From Pseudomonadota bacterium (lineage in GTDB: Bacteria > Pseudomonadota > Alphaproteobacteria > Rhizobiales > Devosiaceae): a DNA stretch of 64,000 nucleotides. Numbering within the stretch: position 1 is the stretch's first letter; the number at the start of each line of letters is the position of its first letter. Location: assembly GCA_023391095.1 (NCBI GenBank), contig JAEWBN010000017.1:32260-96259 (forward strand), given 5' to 3'. The position numbers were made by a program, and so were the translations under genes. A model generated the notes under the pieces. It made no database searches. It worked only from the letters and a program-made list of their open reading frames with translations, and was not told where the DNA came from. Shown here piece after piece: positions 1-7,924 of the stretch.

Positions 1-270
1 GCCCAGGCCCCCCGAGGGCTTTTCGGACTGCTGCTGGTAGAGCTCTTCCAGCGACTGACCCGACCAGAATGTCCGCTCGAAGCGGTTCATTTCGGCCTGG
101 GTGCGCCGGTAAGTGATTGTTTTGTCGATGATAATCGCCCAGCACCAGATCGATGCGGCAAGCAGGCCGAGCATGACCGACTTGACCACGATATCGGCCA
201 TCCAGAACAGGCCCCAGATGGAGAGGTCCGCATGGGGGGCTGCTGCCCCAACTGCATCCATAGCTTCCAT
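1..270 (-). CDS. tolQ: TolQ, N-terminal part (gene runs off the left edge)
   Basis: Inner-membrane proton-channel subunit of the Tol-Pal system, which works with TolR and TolA to energise outer-membrane constriction at division. The 90 visible residues start MEAMDAVGAAAPHADLS and contain one hydrophobic segment (about residues 25-48) followed by the basic DKTITYRRTQAEMNRFE stretch typical of TolQ N-termini. Start at 270 is preceded by AAAGGGA about 8 nt upstream; an in-frame ATG at 261 is an alternative. The 3' part and presumably tolR/tolA/tolB lie left of the window. It follows ybgC on the same strand, 179 bp downstream, the usual partner order. Identification rests on sequence pattern plus context. 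Confidence 0.88.
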   Translation of the reverse strand, partial: MEAMDAVGAAAPHADLSIWGLFWMADIVVKSVMLGLLAASIWCWAIIIDKTITYRRTQAEMNRFERTFWSGQSLEELYQQQSEKPSGGLG

Positions 271-356
271 GAACTGATCCCTTTGGCGGCCCGTCGCAAT
301 GGCCCTGTCGACGTTGCGATGGGGACGAAATCTGTCAAAATTAAGAGAAATGCCCG

Positions 357-385
357 CGTTTCCGGGCCGCGCAGGGCCGGAAACG
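357..385. terminator. Hairpin between ybgC and tolQ
   Basis: A perfect 9-bp inverted repeat (CGTTTCCGG / CCGGAAACG) with an 11-nt loop sits in the 179-bp gap between the end of ybgC and the start of tolQ. On the minus strand it is followed by a T-rich but interrupted tract, so it may attenuate ybgC transcripts before tolQ. The tolQ promoter is probably in the same gap. Confidence 0.4.
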
Positions 386-449
386 GAGCAATGCTCCCTT
401 TGGCGTCTTTATGGTCACCAAAGGGTTAACAAACCGACTCTTTTGGGGC

Positions 450-866
450 CTACAGGCTAGCAGACTGTTGACGCTGACCGTCGCCCAGAGCGCGTAATGC
501 TAACGGTAGACGTGCCGGGCCACCGCTGGTTTTGATAGCGGCGACGGTCAGTTGAGCGGTGGTGAGGGTGGTCTGCTCACGGACAATTGTCTGCTTGAGG
601 ACAAGTCGGGCGCCGCTGGCGCTGACGACCTCGGTGAGCACGTCCAGCATATCATCGATGCGGGCCGGGGCGATAAACTCGAGCTCCATGGAGCGCACAG
701 CAAAGGCGATGCCCTGCTCGGCCAGTTCGGAATGATGAATGCCCTGCTCGCGCAGAAACTCGGTCCGCGCCCGCTCGAAGAATTTGAGGTAGGCGGCGTG
801 ATAAACGTTCCCGGAGAAATCGGTGTCTTCGTAGTAGATGCGGACGGAGAAGCGATGGGGGGTCAT
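450..866 (-). CDS. ybgC: YbgC-family acyl-CoA thioesterase
   Basis: Hot-dog fold thioesterase that hydrolyses acyl-CoA thioesters at the cytoplasmic side and is classically co-transcribed with tol-pal genes. The 138-residue length is normal. The N-terminal segment YYEDTDFSGNVYHAAYLKFF (residues 11-30) carries the family's catalytic Asp motif (YxDTDxxGxVyHxxY). The gene overlaps the start of its upstream neighbour by 4 bp, so it is probably translated in a coupled operon running ruvCAB - nudix - HhH - ybgC toward tolQ. Confidence 0.92.
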   Translation of the reverse strand: MTPHRFSVRIYYEDTDFSGNVYHAAYLKFFERARTEFLREQGIHHSELAEQGIAFAVRSMELEFIAPARIDDMLDVLTEVVSASGARLVLKQTIVREQTTLTTAQLTVAAIKTSGGPARLPLALRALGDGQRQQSASL

Positions 867-1072
867 GGCGCCTTATAGTCCAACCCGCGGTCGGCCAAGG
901 CGGGGTCCAGTTCGGTAAAACTCTTGGGGCCAATCCCGTGAAGGTCTGCGACGGCCTTGCGGGTCCAACCCGTCAGGTCGCGGAAGGTGACGATGCCGGC
1001 ATGGGCGAGCGCCCGGTGCGCCGGGGCGCTGAGTTTGAGACTATCGGCAATGCGGTCGGTTGGACTGCTCAT
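863..1072 (-). CDS. Small helix-hairpin-helix protein, RpoA-CTD-like
   Basis: A 69-residue protein whose whole length resembles the C-terminal domain of RNA polymerase alpha subunit: a hydrophobic N-terminal helix (PAHRALAHAGIVTFRDL) followed by the helix-hairpin-helix signature LHGIGPKSFTEL (about residues 44-55). Such domains bind DNA non-specifically through the GIGP turn. It overlaps both neighbours by 4 bp (stop into the ybgC start, start into the nudix stop), so it is a real operon member. Its function is not known to me; a nucleic-acid-binding role linked to the ruv genes is an inference. Confidence 0.78.
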   Translation of the reverse strand: MSSPTDRIADSLKLSAPAHRALAHAGIVTFRDLTGWTRKAVADLHGIGPKSFTELDPALADRGLDYKAP

Positions 1073-1566
1073 GCCGACTTGCGCTCGTCGTGAACGATGT
1101 GGGCGAGGCCCGTGTCGGCAGAACGCAGGAATGCAGGCAGCCAGCGCGGCAGGAGGTTGAAGCCTTCTAGGGCGTCGCCGTCCATCGGTACCCAGAAAAA
1201 GCTCAGCTCATGCCCCTCGTCATGGCGAATGAGCCAGGGGGATTTGCCATCCGGCCCTTGCCCCGGCAGCGTGACGCGATAGAAAAAGCCGAGTTCGTGA
1301 AAGGCCTCGCCTTCGCGGCGGTAAAAGCTTTCCGATGTGACAGCCAACGGGCCAATCTCGGCCGGCAATGCCAGTTCCTCGGCAATCTCGCGTTCGAGGC
1401 TGATGCGGCTGTCTTCGCCCAGCTCGATCCGGCCGCCGGGCAACATGACGTAGTCGTCATCGTCTTCCCGGCAGACGAGCACATGCCCTTCCGCAATGAT
1501 GATGGCGGCCACGCGAAAATTGAAGCGCTGGCCCTCAATCGGAAAGCTGATGACGTGCCGGCTCAT
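1069..1566 (-). CDS. Nudix hydrolase
   Basis: A 165-residue Nudix-fold pyrophosphohydrolase. The Nudix box is visible at about residues 44-66 as GRIELGEDSRISLEREIAEE, with the metal-binding REIAEE core intact; the penultimate Gly of the consensus box is replaced by Ala (EELAL). The substrate (oxidised nucleotide, sugar nucleotide or other NDP-X) cannot be read from the sequence. The stop overlaps the HhH gene and the start overlaps ruvB by 4 bp, which places a possible nucleotide-pool sanitising enzyme in the Holliday-junction repair operon. Confidence 0.85.
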   Translation of the reverse strand: MSRHVISFPIEGQRFNFRVAAIIIAEGHVLVCREDDDDYVMLPGGRIELGEDSRISLEREIAEELALPAEIGPLAVTSESFYRREGEAFHELGFFYRVTLPGQGPDGKSPWLIRHDEGHELSFFWVPMDGDALEGFNLLPRWLPAFLRSADTGLAHIVHDERKSA

Positions 1567-2600
1567 TCCTCGCCCTCTTCAAACAGGCTCGACTGGATGC
1601 CGACGAAGCTTTGCGGCACGACCTTGCCCAGATGCTGGAAGGCAATCGAGGTCAGCATGCGGCCGCGCGGGGTACGCTGGATGAACCCCTGCTGCAACAG
1701 ATAGGGCTCGACGATTTCTTCAATGGCGTCGCGCGGCTCGCTAAGCGCCGCTGCGATGGTTTCGATGCCCACAGGGCCGCCATTGTAGAAATCGGCAATG
1801 GTGGTGAGATAGCGCCGGTCAAGCTGGTCAAGACCGCGCGCGTCCACGTCGAGGCGCAGCAGCGCCTTGTCGGCAATGGCTGAATTGACCTCCTTGGCGC
1901 CATCGACCATGGCAAAATCGATGACGCGGCGCAGCAGCCGTCCGGCAATACGCGGGGTACCGCGCGAGCGCCGGGCTATTTCCATGGCCCCATCGGGCGC
2001 CATGGGCATGCCCAGGAGCCGCGCGCCGCGGGTGACGATCTGCACAAGCTCCTCGGGCGTATAGAAATTGAGACGCACCGGAATGCCGAAGCGGTCGCGC
2101 AGCGGAGTGGTCAGGAGCCCGGCACGGGTGGTGGCGCCGACCAGCGTGAACTTGGCGAGATCAATGCGCACGGAGCGAGCGGCCGGGCCTTCGCCAATGA
2201 TCAGGTCGAGCTGGAAATCCTCCATCGCGGGATAGAGCACTTCTTCGATCGCCGGGTTGAGCCGATGGATCTCGTCGATGAAGAGCACGTCGCGCTCTTC
2301 GAGATTGGTAAGCAGCGCTGCCAGGTCGCCGGCCTTGGCGATGACCGGGCCAGAGGTTGCCCGGAAGCCGACGCCCAGTTCGCGCGAAATGATCTGCGCC
2401 AGCGTGGTTTTGCCCAGCCCCGGGGGGCCGACAAAAAGCACATGGTCGAGAGCCGCGCCGCGCTGCTTGGCGGCCTGAATGAAGACTTCGAGATTGGCGC
2501 GCGCCGCCGCCTGTCCGACGAAATCGGCAAAGCCGGAGGGCCGCAGGGAAACGTCGAGACTGTCGTCACGGCCTGCAGATGCGGAAGTCAGGTCGGTCAA
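1563..2600 (-). CDS. ruvB: Holliday junction branch-migration helicase RuvB
   Basis: Hexameric AAA+ motor that drives branch migration with RuvA. The 345 residues match the family length. Visible motifs are Walker A GPPGLGKTTLA (about residues 58-68), Walker B LFIDEIHRL (about 105-113), sensor I GATTRAG (about 155) and the arginine-finger region TPLRDRFG; the winged-helix C-terminus ends QRTPRGRMLTSIAFQHLG. It overlaps ruvA by 4 bp and lies in the order ruvC-ruvA-ruvB. A weak LexA-like site upstream of ruvC may control the whole operon. Confidence 0.98.
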   Translation of the reverse strand: MTDLTSASAGRDDSLDVSLRPSGFADFVGQAAARANLEVFIQAAKQRGAALDHVLFVGPPGLGKTTLAQIISRELGVGFRATSGPVIAKAGDLAALLTNLEERDVLFIDEIHRLNPAIEEVLYPAMEDFQLDLIIGEGPAARSVRIDLAKFTLVGATTRAGLLTTPLRDRFGIPVRLNFYTPEELVQIVTRGARLLGMPMAPDGAMEIARRSRGTPRIAGRLLRRVIDFAMVDGAKEVNSAIADKALLRLDVDARGLDQLDRRYLTTIADFYNGGPVGIETIAAALSEPRDAIEEIVEPYLLQQGFIQRTPRGRMLTSIAFQHLGKVVPQSFVGIQSSLFEEGEE

Positions 2601-3214
2601 GTGCTCAATTCCCTAAGGCCCAGACGGATCAGCTTTTCGGTCGGCGTATCGTCCCCTTCTCGGGCCACGACACGCGCCACGGCAGCGGACGCCTGTGCGC
2701 TGGAATAACCCAGATTGGTAAGCGCCGAAACCGCGTCCGCCACATTGCCCGACGCTACGCCCTCACCCAGAGCCGCCTGCAGGCCCAGCGTGCCGGCATC
2801 GACGGCGCCAATGGCCGGAACCTTGCCCTTGAGCTCAGTGACGATACGCGTGGCCAGCTTGGGGCCGACGCCATTGGCCCTGCCGACCATGGCCTTATCC
2901 TGCAGCGCCACAGCGCTCGACAATTCCGAAGGAGACATGACCGAAAGAATGGCCAGCGCCACGCGCGAGCCGACACCCTGCACGGTAGTAAGCAGCGTGA
3001 ACCAGCTTTTCTCCGCCTCGGTGGCAAAGCCGTAGAGCCGGATCAGGTCTTCACGCACAATGGTTTCGACAAAGACCACGGCCGCCTCGCCCACCCGCGG
3101 CAGGGCCTGCAGCGTGCGGCCCGAGCAAAACACCTCGTAGCAGACACCGCCGCAATCGATCAGCACCGAGTCATCGCCGAAACTGTCCACCAGTCCCTTG
3201 AGCTTGCCGATCAT
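2597..3214 (-). CDS. ruvA: Holliday junction-binding protein RuvA
   Basis: Tetrameric protein that binds four-way junctions and loads RuvB. The start MIGKLKGLVDSFGDD at 3214 is the universal RuvA N-terminus; a longer reading to 3262 adds 16 residues overlapping ruvC and is not used. This gives 205 residues. The OB-fold N-domain (KGLVDSFGDDSVLIDCGGVCYEV), the two HhH motifs (VQGVGSRVALAIL and ANGVGPKLATRIV) and the C-terminal domain III that contacts RuvB (ALTNLGYSSAQASAAV) are all present. The start overlaps the ruvC stop by 4 bp. Confidence 0.97.
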   Translation of the reverse strand: MIGKLKGLVDSFGDDSVLIDCGGVCYEVFCSGRTLQALPRVGEAAVVFVETIVREDLIRLYGFATEAEKSWFTLLTTVQGVGSRVALAILSVMSPSELSSAVALQDKAMVGRANGVGPKLATRIVTELKGKVPAIGAVDAGTLGLQAALGEGVASGNVADAVSALTNLGYSSAQASAAVARVVAREGDDTPTEKLIRLGLRELST

Positions 3215-3717
3215 GCAGGCACTCCCATGCGGCGGGCCGAGACCCTGTGATGCGCGTGGCAAATGGCAATGGCCAGGGCATCCGCGGCATCCGGGCCCTT
3301 GACCAGGGCGGTCGGCAGAAGCGTTTTGACCATGATGGCAACCTGGTTCTTGTCGGCATGGCCGGTGCCGACCACCGATTTCTTGACGAGATTGGCCGCA
3401 TATTCGGCCACCGGCAGCCCGCGCAGGGCGGGCGTGACCAGGACGACACCGCGCGCCTGGCCCAGCGTCAGCGCGGAACGGACACCGGCATTGACGAAAG
3501 TTTCCTCCACCGCCGCCTCGTGGGGCGCATAGGCATCGAGCACGCCCGAAATGCCTTCCGCCAGGGCGGCGAGCCGCACCGCGAGCGGTCCGTCGACCGG
3601 CGGCGTCAGGGTGCCGGCGGCAACAAAGGCAAGCCGGTTGTCCACAGCCTCGATAATGCCCCAGCCGCAGCGGCGCAGCCCGGGGTCGATGCCCATGATT
3701 CGTACGGCTTGTTTCAT
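3211..3717 (-). CDS. ruvC: Holliday junction resolvase RuvC
   Basis: Dimeric RNase H-fold endonuclease that resolves Holliday junctions. The start at 3717 (MKQAVRIMGIDPG) is chosen over one at 3753 because AAGGAA lies 6 nt upstream and because it gives the normal length (168 residues). The first catalytic Asp is in GIDPGLRRCGWG; the Glu of AAVEETFVN and the C-terminal DAADALAIAICHAHH supply the remaining acidic residues. First gene of the ruvCAB operon, with a candidate degenerate LexA box at 3763-3777. Confidence 0.97.
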   Translation of the reverse strand: MKQAVRIMGIDPGLRRCGWGIIEAVDNRLAFVAAGTLTPPVDGPLAVRLAALAEGISGVLDAYAPHEAAVEETFVNAGVRSALTLGQARGVVLVTPALRGLPVAEYAANLVKKSVVGTGHADKNQVAIMVKTLLPTALVKGPDAADALAIAICHAHHRVSARRMGVPA

Positions 3718-3762
3718 GTTTTTCCTTGTAATCGGCCTGCTCGACCCTACCAAGCCCTAAGT

Positions 3763-3777
3763 GAACAAAGCCGAAAC
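3763..3777. promoter_or_regulatory. Degenerate LexA-type box upstream of ruvC
   Basis: GAACAAAGCCGAAAC fits the alphaproteobacterial SOS box (GTTC-N7-GTTC, here read on the other strand as GAAC-N7-GAAC) with one mismatch in the second half. It ends 46 bp before the ruvC start, nearly the same distance as the exact box seen at 46850. ruvCAB belongs to the SOS regulon in several alphaproteobacteria; binding here is an inference. Confidence 0.4.
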
Positions 3778-3873
3778 AAAAACCGATAGATCGAAATTTA
3801 CGGTTCCGGAAAACCTATCCTTCAGAACGCCGCTCTAGGGTCATCGGCGGAACGCAGGGGCAATAGACCAGGG

Positions 3874-4620
3874 ATGCTTGGGGCAAGGATCAGGCTCGAC
3901 GGCCAGTCATGGCGGCGAGTGTATCGCATCACGGGTATGATGACCGCTCTGGCAATTGCCCTGTCGGTCATCATCACAAATCTCGCCATGGAAACCTTCT
4001 CGCAGGGCGTCGATGTCCAGGGCCTTATGGTTGCCATCGTCACTCCGCTCGTTCTGGCAGCGCCCTCGATTGGCCTTATTGCCATCCGTCACGAGCAGCT
4101 CCGGCTCGCCAACCAGAAATTGCAGCACCTGGCGACCTATGACTGGCTGACCGGTTGCCTAAACCGGGGCGCCTTCACCACGAGGGTCAGCACGGCAATC
4201 GCCCGGCCATCGACCCGGATGCCGGCGCTGCTGGTGGTTGATGTCGACCACTTCAAAACCATCAACGATACTCATGGCCATGATCGGGGCGACGACGCCC
4301 TGCGGCTGATCGGCGGCGCTTTGCTGCAGGCCGCGCCGGAAAAGGCGCTGGTGGGACGGGTCGGCGGCGAGGAATTCGCGGTTTTTCTCGAAAGCTCGGA
4401 CGGCGCCAATCTGGCCCGGATTGCCGAGCAGCTGCGAGCGGCAGTGGCACAGCTGAGCTTTATATCCGATGGCGCCGCCTGTTCCCTGTCGGTGAGCATC
4501 GGCTGCGCCATCGTCCACAGCCCCACCGACTTCCGCACGCTGTACCGCATTGCCGACGACTGTCTCTACAAAGCCAAGAGTGCCGGGCGCGATCAGGTCA
4601 TGCTGATCGACGCCGCATAA
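3874..4620 (+). CDS. Membrane diguanylate cyclase without an RxxD I-site
   Basis: Makes cyclic-di-GMP from two GTP. Residues 1-70 contain two hydrophobic segments (about 22-42 and 50-68), followed by a GGDEF domain (about 85-248) with DVDHFKTINDTHGH and the active-site loop GRVGGEEFAVF. The position of the RxxD allosteric inhibition site, five residues before GGEEF, reads PEKA instead, so product inhibition by the classic I-site is not expected. It is followed 60 bp downstream by a paralogue of the same architecture that has the I-site. No periplasmic sensor domain is seen; the signal sensed is unknown. Confidence 0.9.
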   Translation: MLGARIRLDGQSWRRVYRITGMMTALAIALSVIITNLAMETFSQGVDVQGLMVAIVTPLVLAAPSIGLIAIRHEQLRLANQKLQHLATYDWLTGCLNRGAFTTRVSTAIARPSTRMPALLVVDVDHFKTINDTHGHDRGDDALRLIGGALLQAAPEKALVGRVGGEEFAVFLESSDGANLARIAEQLRAAVAQLSFISDGAACSLSVSIGCAIVHSPTDFRTLYRIADDCLYKAKSAGRDQVMLIDAA

Positions 4621-4680
4621 GCCCTCGGAAAGAAGACCAGGACCACCGCCGTTCACCATCCCCAGACAACAGGCTCCCCG

Positions 4681-5460
4681 ATGCGGTCAACGTTCAGCAA
4701 ACTCTCCGGCACCTTCCCCACCATGGGTCGCTTTGCCATCGCCTGGACTGTGATTTGCGTGGCCCTGTCGGTGACCACCAGCCTGATGCTGATGCGGTCT
4801 GGGCCCGAGCCCAATGCCGGACAGGTGATCGTGGTGTCGGCCCTGATTCCGATCCTGATGGTATTGCCCCTATTGGTCTATTCGGGCGTGCGCATCCGGC
4901 AGTTGCGGATCGACAATCTGCGCCTCGGACGGGTGGCACGCACCGATAGCCTCACCGCCTGCCTCAATCGCGGCGCCTTCACGTCACGGGTCGAGGAATG
5001 GCTCGACAGGCCCGGCGATGGCGTGCGGGGTGCCCTGCTCATTATCGACGCCGACAACTTCAAGGCCATCAACGACCTTTACGGCCATCACGCCGGCGAC
5101 GAAGCGCTGACCATCATTGCCCGCTCGATCAGGTCCGTGCTGCGCACCGGCGATATTGTGGGGCGTATGGGTGGAGAGGAATTCGGCGTTTTCCTGCCCG
5201 ATGTATCGGAAGATCATGCCACCCTGGTTGCCGAACGCATCCGCCGCTCGGTCAACCTGGCGCTGTTCACGCCCGAAGACCACCGGCGCGAACTCTCGGT
5301 CAGCATCGGGGGGGCAGTGTTCAGCCACAAGACCAGCTTTGCCGAGCTCTTCCGCATCGCCGACCAGCGGCTTTACGGCGCCAAGCATGCGGGGCGCAAT
5401 GTGGCGGCCATCGTGCAGGTGGAGGACCACCCGGCCATCAGGCTGCGCAAGAGCGCATGA
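4681..5460 (+). CDS. Membrane diguanylate cyclase with an I-site
   Basis: Second GGDEF-domain protein of a tandem pair (259 residues). Two N-terminal hydrophobic segments (about residues 15-38 and 44-64) precede the cyclase domain, which has DADNFKAINDLYGHHAGDE and the active loop GRMGGEEFGVF. The motif RTGD lies exactly five residues before GGEEF, matching the RxxD inhibitory site of PleD-type cyclases. Sequence similarity over the full length with the upstream gene (for example TDSLTACLNRGAFTSRV against TYDWLTGCLNRGAFTTRV) indicates duplication. No dedicated sensor domain is visible. Confidence 0.9.
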   Translation: MRSTFSKLSGTFPTMGRFAIAWTVICVALSVTTSLMLMRSGPEPNAGQVIVVSALIPILMVLPLLVYSGVRIRQLRIDNLRLGRVARTDSLTACLNRGAFTSRVEEWLDRPGDGVRGALLIIDADNFKAINDLYGHHAGDEALTIIARSIRSVLRTGDIVGRMGGEEFGVFLPDVSEDHATLVAERIRRSVNLALFTPEDHRRELSVSIGGAVFSHKTSFAELFRIADQRLYGAKHAGRNVAAIVQVEDHPAIRLRKSA

Positions 5461-5487
5461 AAAAGGGCGGCCCCGCAGGACCGCCCT
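5461..5487 (-). terminator. Intrinsic terminator after yebC
   Basis: AGGGCGG/CCGCCCT stem (5464-5470 with 5481-5487). On the minus strand it is followed by a T run, 18 bp after the yebC stop. It also lies directly after the end of the second diguanylate cyclase on the plus strand, so it separates two convergent genes. Confidence 0.75.
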
Positions 5488-5505
5488 CTATCCATTGCCG
5501 GAAGA

Positions 5506-6249
5506 TCAGGCCAGCTTGGCCGCGTCTTCCTCGCTCATGTCGAAGTTCGAATAAACGTTCTGCACGTCATCGTCTTCTTCGAGCGTATTGATCAGCTTCA
5601 TCAGGGTCGCGCCCTTTTCGGCGTCGATGGGGGTGCGGTTCTGCGGCTTCCAGATGGCCTTGACCGATTCCGCTTCGCCCAGCACGGCTTCGAGCGCCGA
5701 AGCGACTTCGGCCATGCTCTCGAAGGCGGTGTAGATATAGTGGCCGTCTTCGTCGCTTTCGACGTCGTCGGCGCCCGCTTCGATGGCCGCTTCCATCACC
5801 TTGTCTTCCGAGCCGACAGCGGCCGGATAGGTGATCTCCCCGACGCGGTCGAACATGAAGCCGACCGAGCCGGTTTCACCCAGGGCACCGCCATTCTTGG
5901 AGAAGTAGGAGCGCACATTGGACGCGGTGCGGTTGCGATTGTCGGTCAGCGCCTCGACGATCACGGCAACGCCGCCCGGACCATAGCCCTCGTAGCGGAT
6001 TTCGTCATAGTTCTCGGCATCGCCACCCGAGGCCTTCTTGATGGCGCGCTCGATATTGTCCTTGGGCATGGACTGGGCGCGGGCATTGGTGACGGCCAGG
6101 CGCAGGCGCGGATTGAATGCCGGGTCGGGCTGACCCATCTTGGCGGCGACGGTTATTTCACGGGCGAGCTTGGAAAAGATCTTGGACCGGATCGCGTCCG
6201 ACTTGCCCTTGCGGTGCATGATATTCTTGGCGTGGGAATGGCCAGCCAT
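5506..6249 (-). CDS. yebC: YebC/PmpR-family translational or transcriptional regulator
   Basis: A 247-residue YebC/TACO1-family protein. The start MAGHSHAKNIMHRKG and the segment NARAQSMPKDNIERAIKKAS are near-invariant in the family, and the acidic C-terminus (LEEDDDVQNVYSNF) is typical. Family members have been described as transcription regulators and, more recently, as ribosome-associated factors that relieve stalling. In many bacteria it sits next to ruvCAB; here the two diguanylate cyclase genes lie between them. Confidence 0.97.
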   Translation of the reverse strand: MAGHSHAKNIMHRKGKSDAIRSKIFSKLAREITVAAKMGQPDPAFNPRLRLAVTNARAQSMPKDNIERAIKKASGGDAENYDEIRYEGYGPGGVAVIVEALTDNRNRTASNVRSYFSKNGGALGETGSVGFMFDRVGEITYPAAVGSEDKVMEAAIEAGADDVESDEDGHYIYTAFESMAEVASALEAVLGEAESVKAIWKPQNRTPIDAEKGATLMKLINTLEEDDDVQNVYSNFDMSEEDAAKLA

Positions 6250-6304
6250 GTGTCCCTCAATGGGTAATTTCTGAAATCGGGCCGCTTATAGGGTTTTGGA
6301 CCGC

Positions 6305-6344
6305 AAAAATAAAGCGCCCGCCGGGCAACCAGCCGGGCGGGCGC
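6305..6344 (-). terminator. Intrinsic terminator of the alanine symporter gene
   Basis: A 9-bp GC-only stem (GCGCCCGCC / GGCGGGCGC, 6314-6344) followed on the minus strand by TTTATTTTT, 15 bp after the stop of the symporter gene. Confidence 0.85.
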
Positions 6345-6359
6345 AACGCCGGCTCCGCC

Positions 6360-7778
6360 CTAGCCCGGATCGTGGCGGTTCCAGATAGTCTCGTCGATCC
6401 GGTCGCGCAATTCAGGGTAGTCCGCGGCATGGAAGGTGGGCACCTTCCCGGCCTTGCGCTGGCTCGTATAGTCCCGCGTCAGCTTCACCACGGTGCCGGA
6501 CAACAGGACGATGGCGATGAGATTGACGGTGGCCATCAGCCCCATGGAGGCATCGGCGGCGTTGAACACGGTCGCCACCGACTGCACCGAGCCCCAGATC
6601 ACCATGGCCAGTGCCGCGACGCGCAGCATCATCAACCCGGGGAGATTGCCCAGCTTGAGGAAGGTCATGGCGTTTTCGGCATACGAATAGTTGCCGATGA
6701 TCGAGGTGAAGGCGAAAAAGAAGATGGCTATGGCGATGAAGTCGTCTCCCAGGTGGCCGATATGCTCGGTCATCGCCGCCTGGGTCAGCGGGGTGCCGGT
6801 GAGTTCGGACCCCGGCACCATGACGCCGGACAGCAGGATCAGCAGCGCGGTCGCGGTGCAAACCAGGATGGTGTCGATAAAGACGCCCAGCGCCTGCACG
6901 AAACCCTGCGAGGACGGATGGTGCGGATCGGGCGTCGCGACGGCGGCAATGTTGGGGGCTGAGCCCATCCCGGCCTCGTTGGAGAATAGGCCGCGCTTGA
7001 CGCCATTGAGCATGGCTCCGGCAATGCCGCCACCGGCCGCCTCGAGCCCGAAGGCGTCGCGCACGATGAGACCCAGCATGGCGGGCACTTCGGCAATGTT
7101 GACGATGACGACATAGAGAGCGACGAGCAGATAGACGAGCGCCATCAGCGGCACCACATATTGCGACACGGCGGCGACACTGCGGATGCCGCCGAAAATA
7201 ACGACGCCGGTGAGGACGGCGAGGCCAATGCCGACCCAGAGCTTGTCGATGCCGAAGGCGCCCTGAACGGCGTCGGCAATGGAATTGGCCTGTACCGCAT
7301 TGAACACCAGCCCGAAGGCCAGGATCAGGCACACCGAAAAGACGACCCCCGCCCAGGGCGCATTAAGGCCGCGGGCAATATAGAAGGCCGGACCACCGCG
7401 ATAATCGCCGTTCTCGTTCTTGATCTTGTAGAGCTGGGCCAGCGTGGACTCCGCATAGGCCGTCGCCATGCCCACCAGGGCCACCACCCACATCCAGAAG
7501 ATCGCGCCGGGCCCGCCGAGGTAGAGCGCAACGGCAACACCGGCGAGATTGCCAGTGCCGACGCGCGAGGCCAGCGAGGTGCACAAGGCCTGAAAGGGAG
7601 TAATGCCGGCCCGGTCGTTTTCCTTTGACCCGAGAACGGCGCGGAACATCTCGCCAAAATGAACGAACTGCACGAAGCCGAGACGGATCGTGAAGAAGAT
7701 GCCGACGGCGATGAGCCCATAGATGAGCACATAGCCCCAGAAGATTTCATTGAGGAAGTTGATGATCGGATCGAGCAT
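6360..7778 (-). CDS. Alanine/glycine:cation symporter (AGCS family)
   Basis: Sodium- or proton-coupled inner-membrane importer for alanine or glycine. With the start at 7778 (MLDPIINFLNEIFWGYV, with GGGA and AGG upstream) it has 472 residues; a longer reading to 7847 adds 23 residues without membrane character. Family marks include LCTSLASRVGTGNLAGVA (the conserved AGCS signature), RGGPAFYIARGL and NGVKRGLFSNEAGMGSAPN. About eleven hydrophobic segments are seen. It is preceded by the ymdB-like gene on the same strand but with a 146-bp gap, so it probably has its own promoter. Confidence 0.95.
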   Translation of the reverse strand: MLDPIINFLNEIFWGYVLIYGLIAVGIFFTIRLGFVQFVHFGEMFRAVLGSKENDRAGITPFQALCTSLASRVGTGNLAGVAVALYLGGPGAIFWMWVVALVGMATAYAESTLAQLYKIKNENGDYRGGPAFYIARGLNAPWAGVVFSVCLILAFGLVFNAVQANSIADAVQGAFGIDKLWVGIGLAVLTGVVIFGGIRSVAAVSQYVVPLMALVYLLVALYVVIVNIAEVPAMLGLIVRDAFGLEAAGGGIAGAMLNGVKRGLFSNEAGMGSAPNIAAVATPDPHHPSSQGFVQALGVFIDTILVCTATALLILLSGVMVPGSELTGTPLTQAAMTEHIGHLGDDFIAIAIFFFAFTSIIGNYSYAENAMTFLKLGNLPGLMMLRVAALAMVIWGSVQSVATVFNAADASMGLMATVNLIAIVLLSGTVVKLTRDYTSQRKAGKVPTFHAADYPELRDRIDETIWNRHDPG

Positions 7779-7924
7779 TGCCTGTTCCCATGCGCGTGGA
7801 CGATTGATCGGCACGTCTGCCGCGTCCGGGAACAGTGCTACCCCCAATTCAAACTGCGCCCAGGCGCAACGGGGTCAGGGGACCCCATATCGGGGGCGCT
7901 CGCAAGGAAAAAGTCGCCGAAGCC

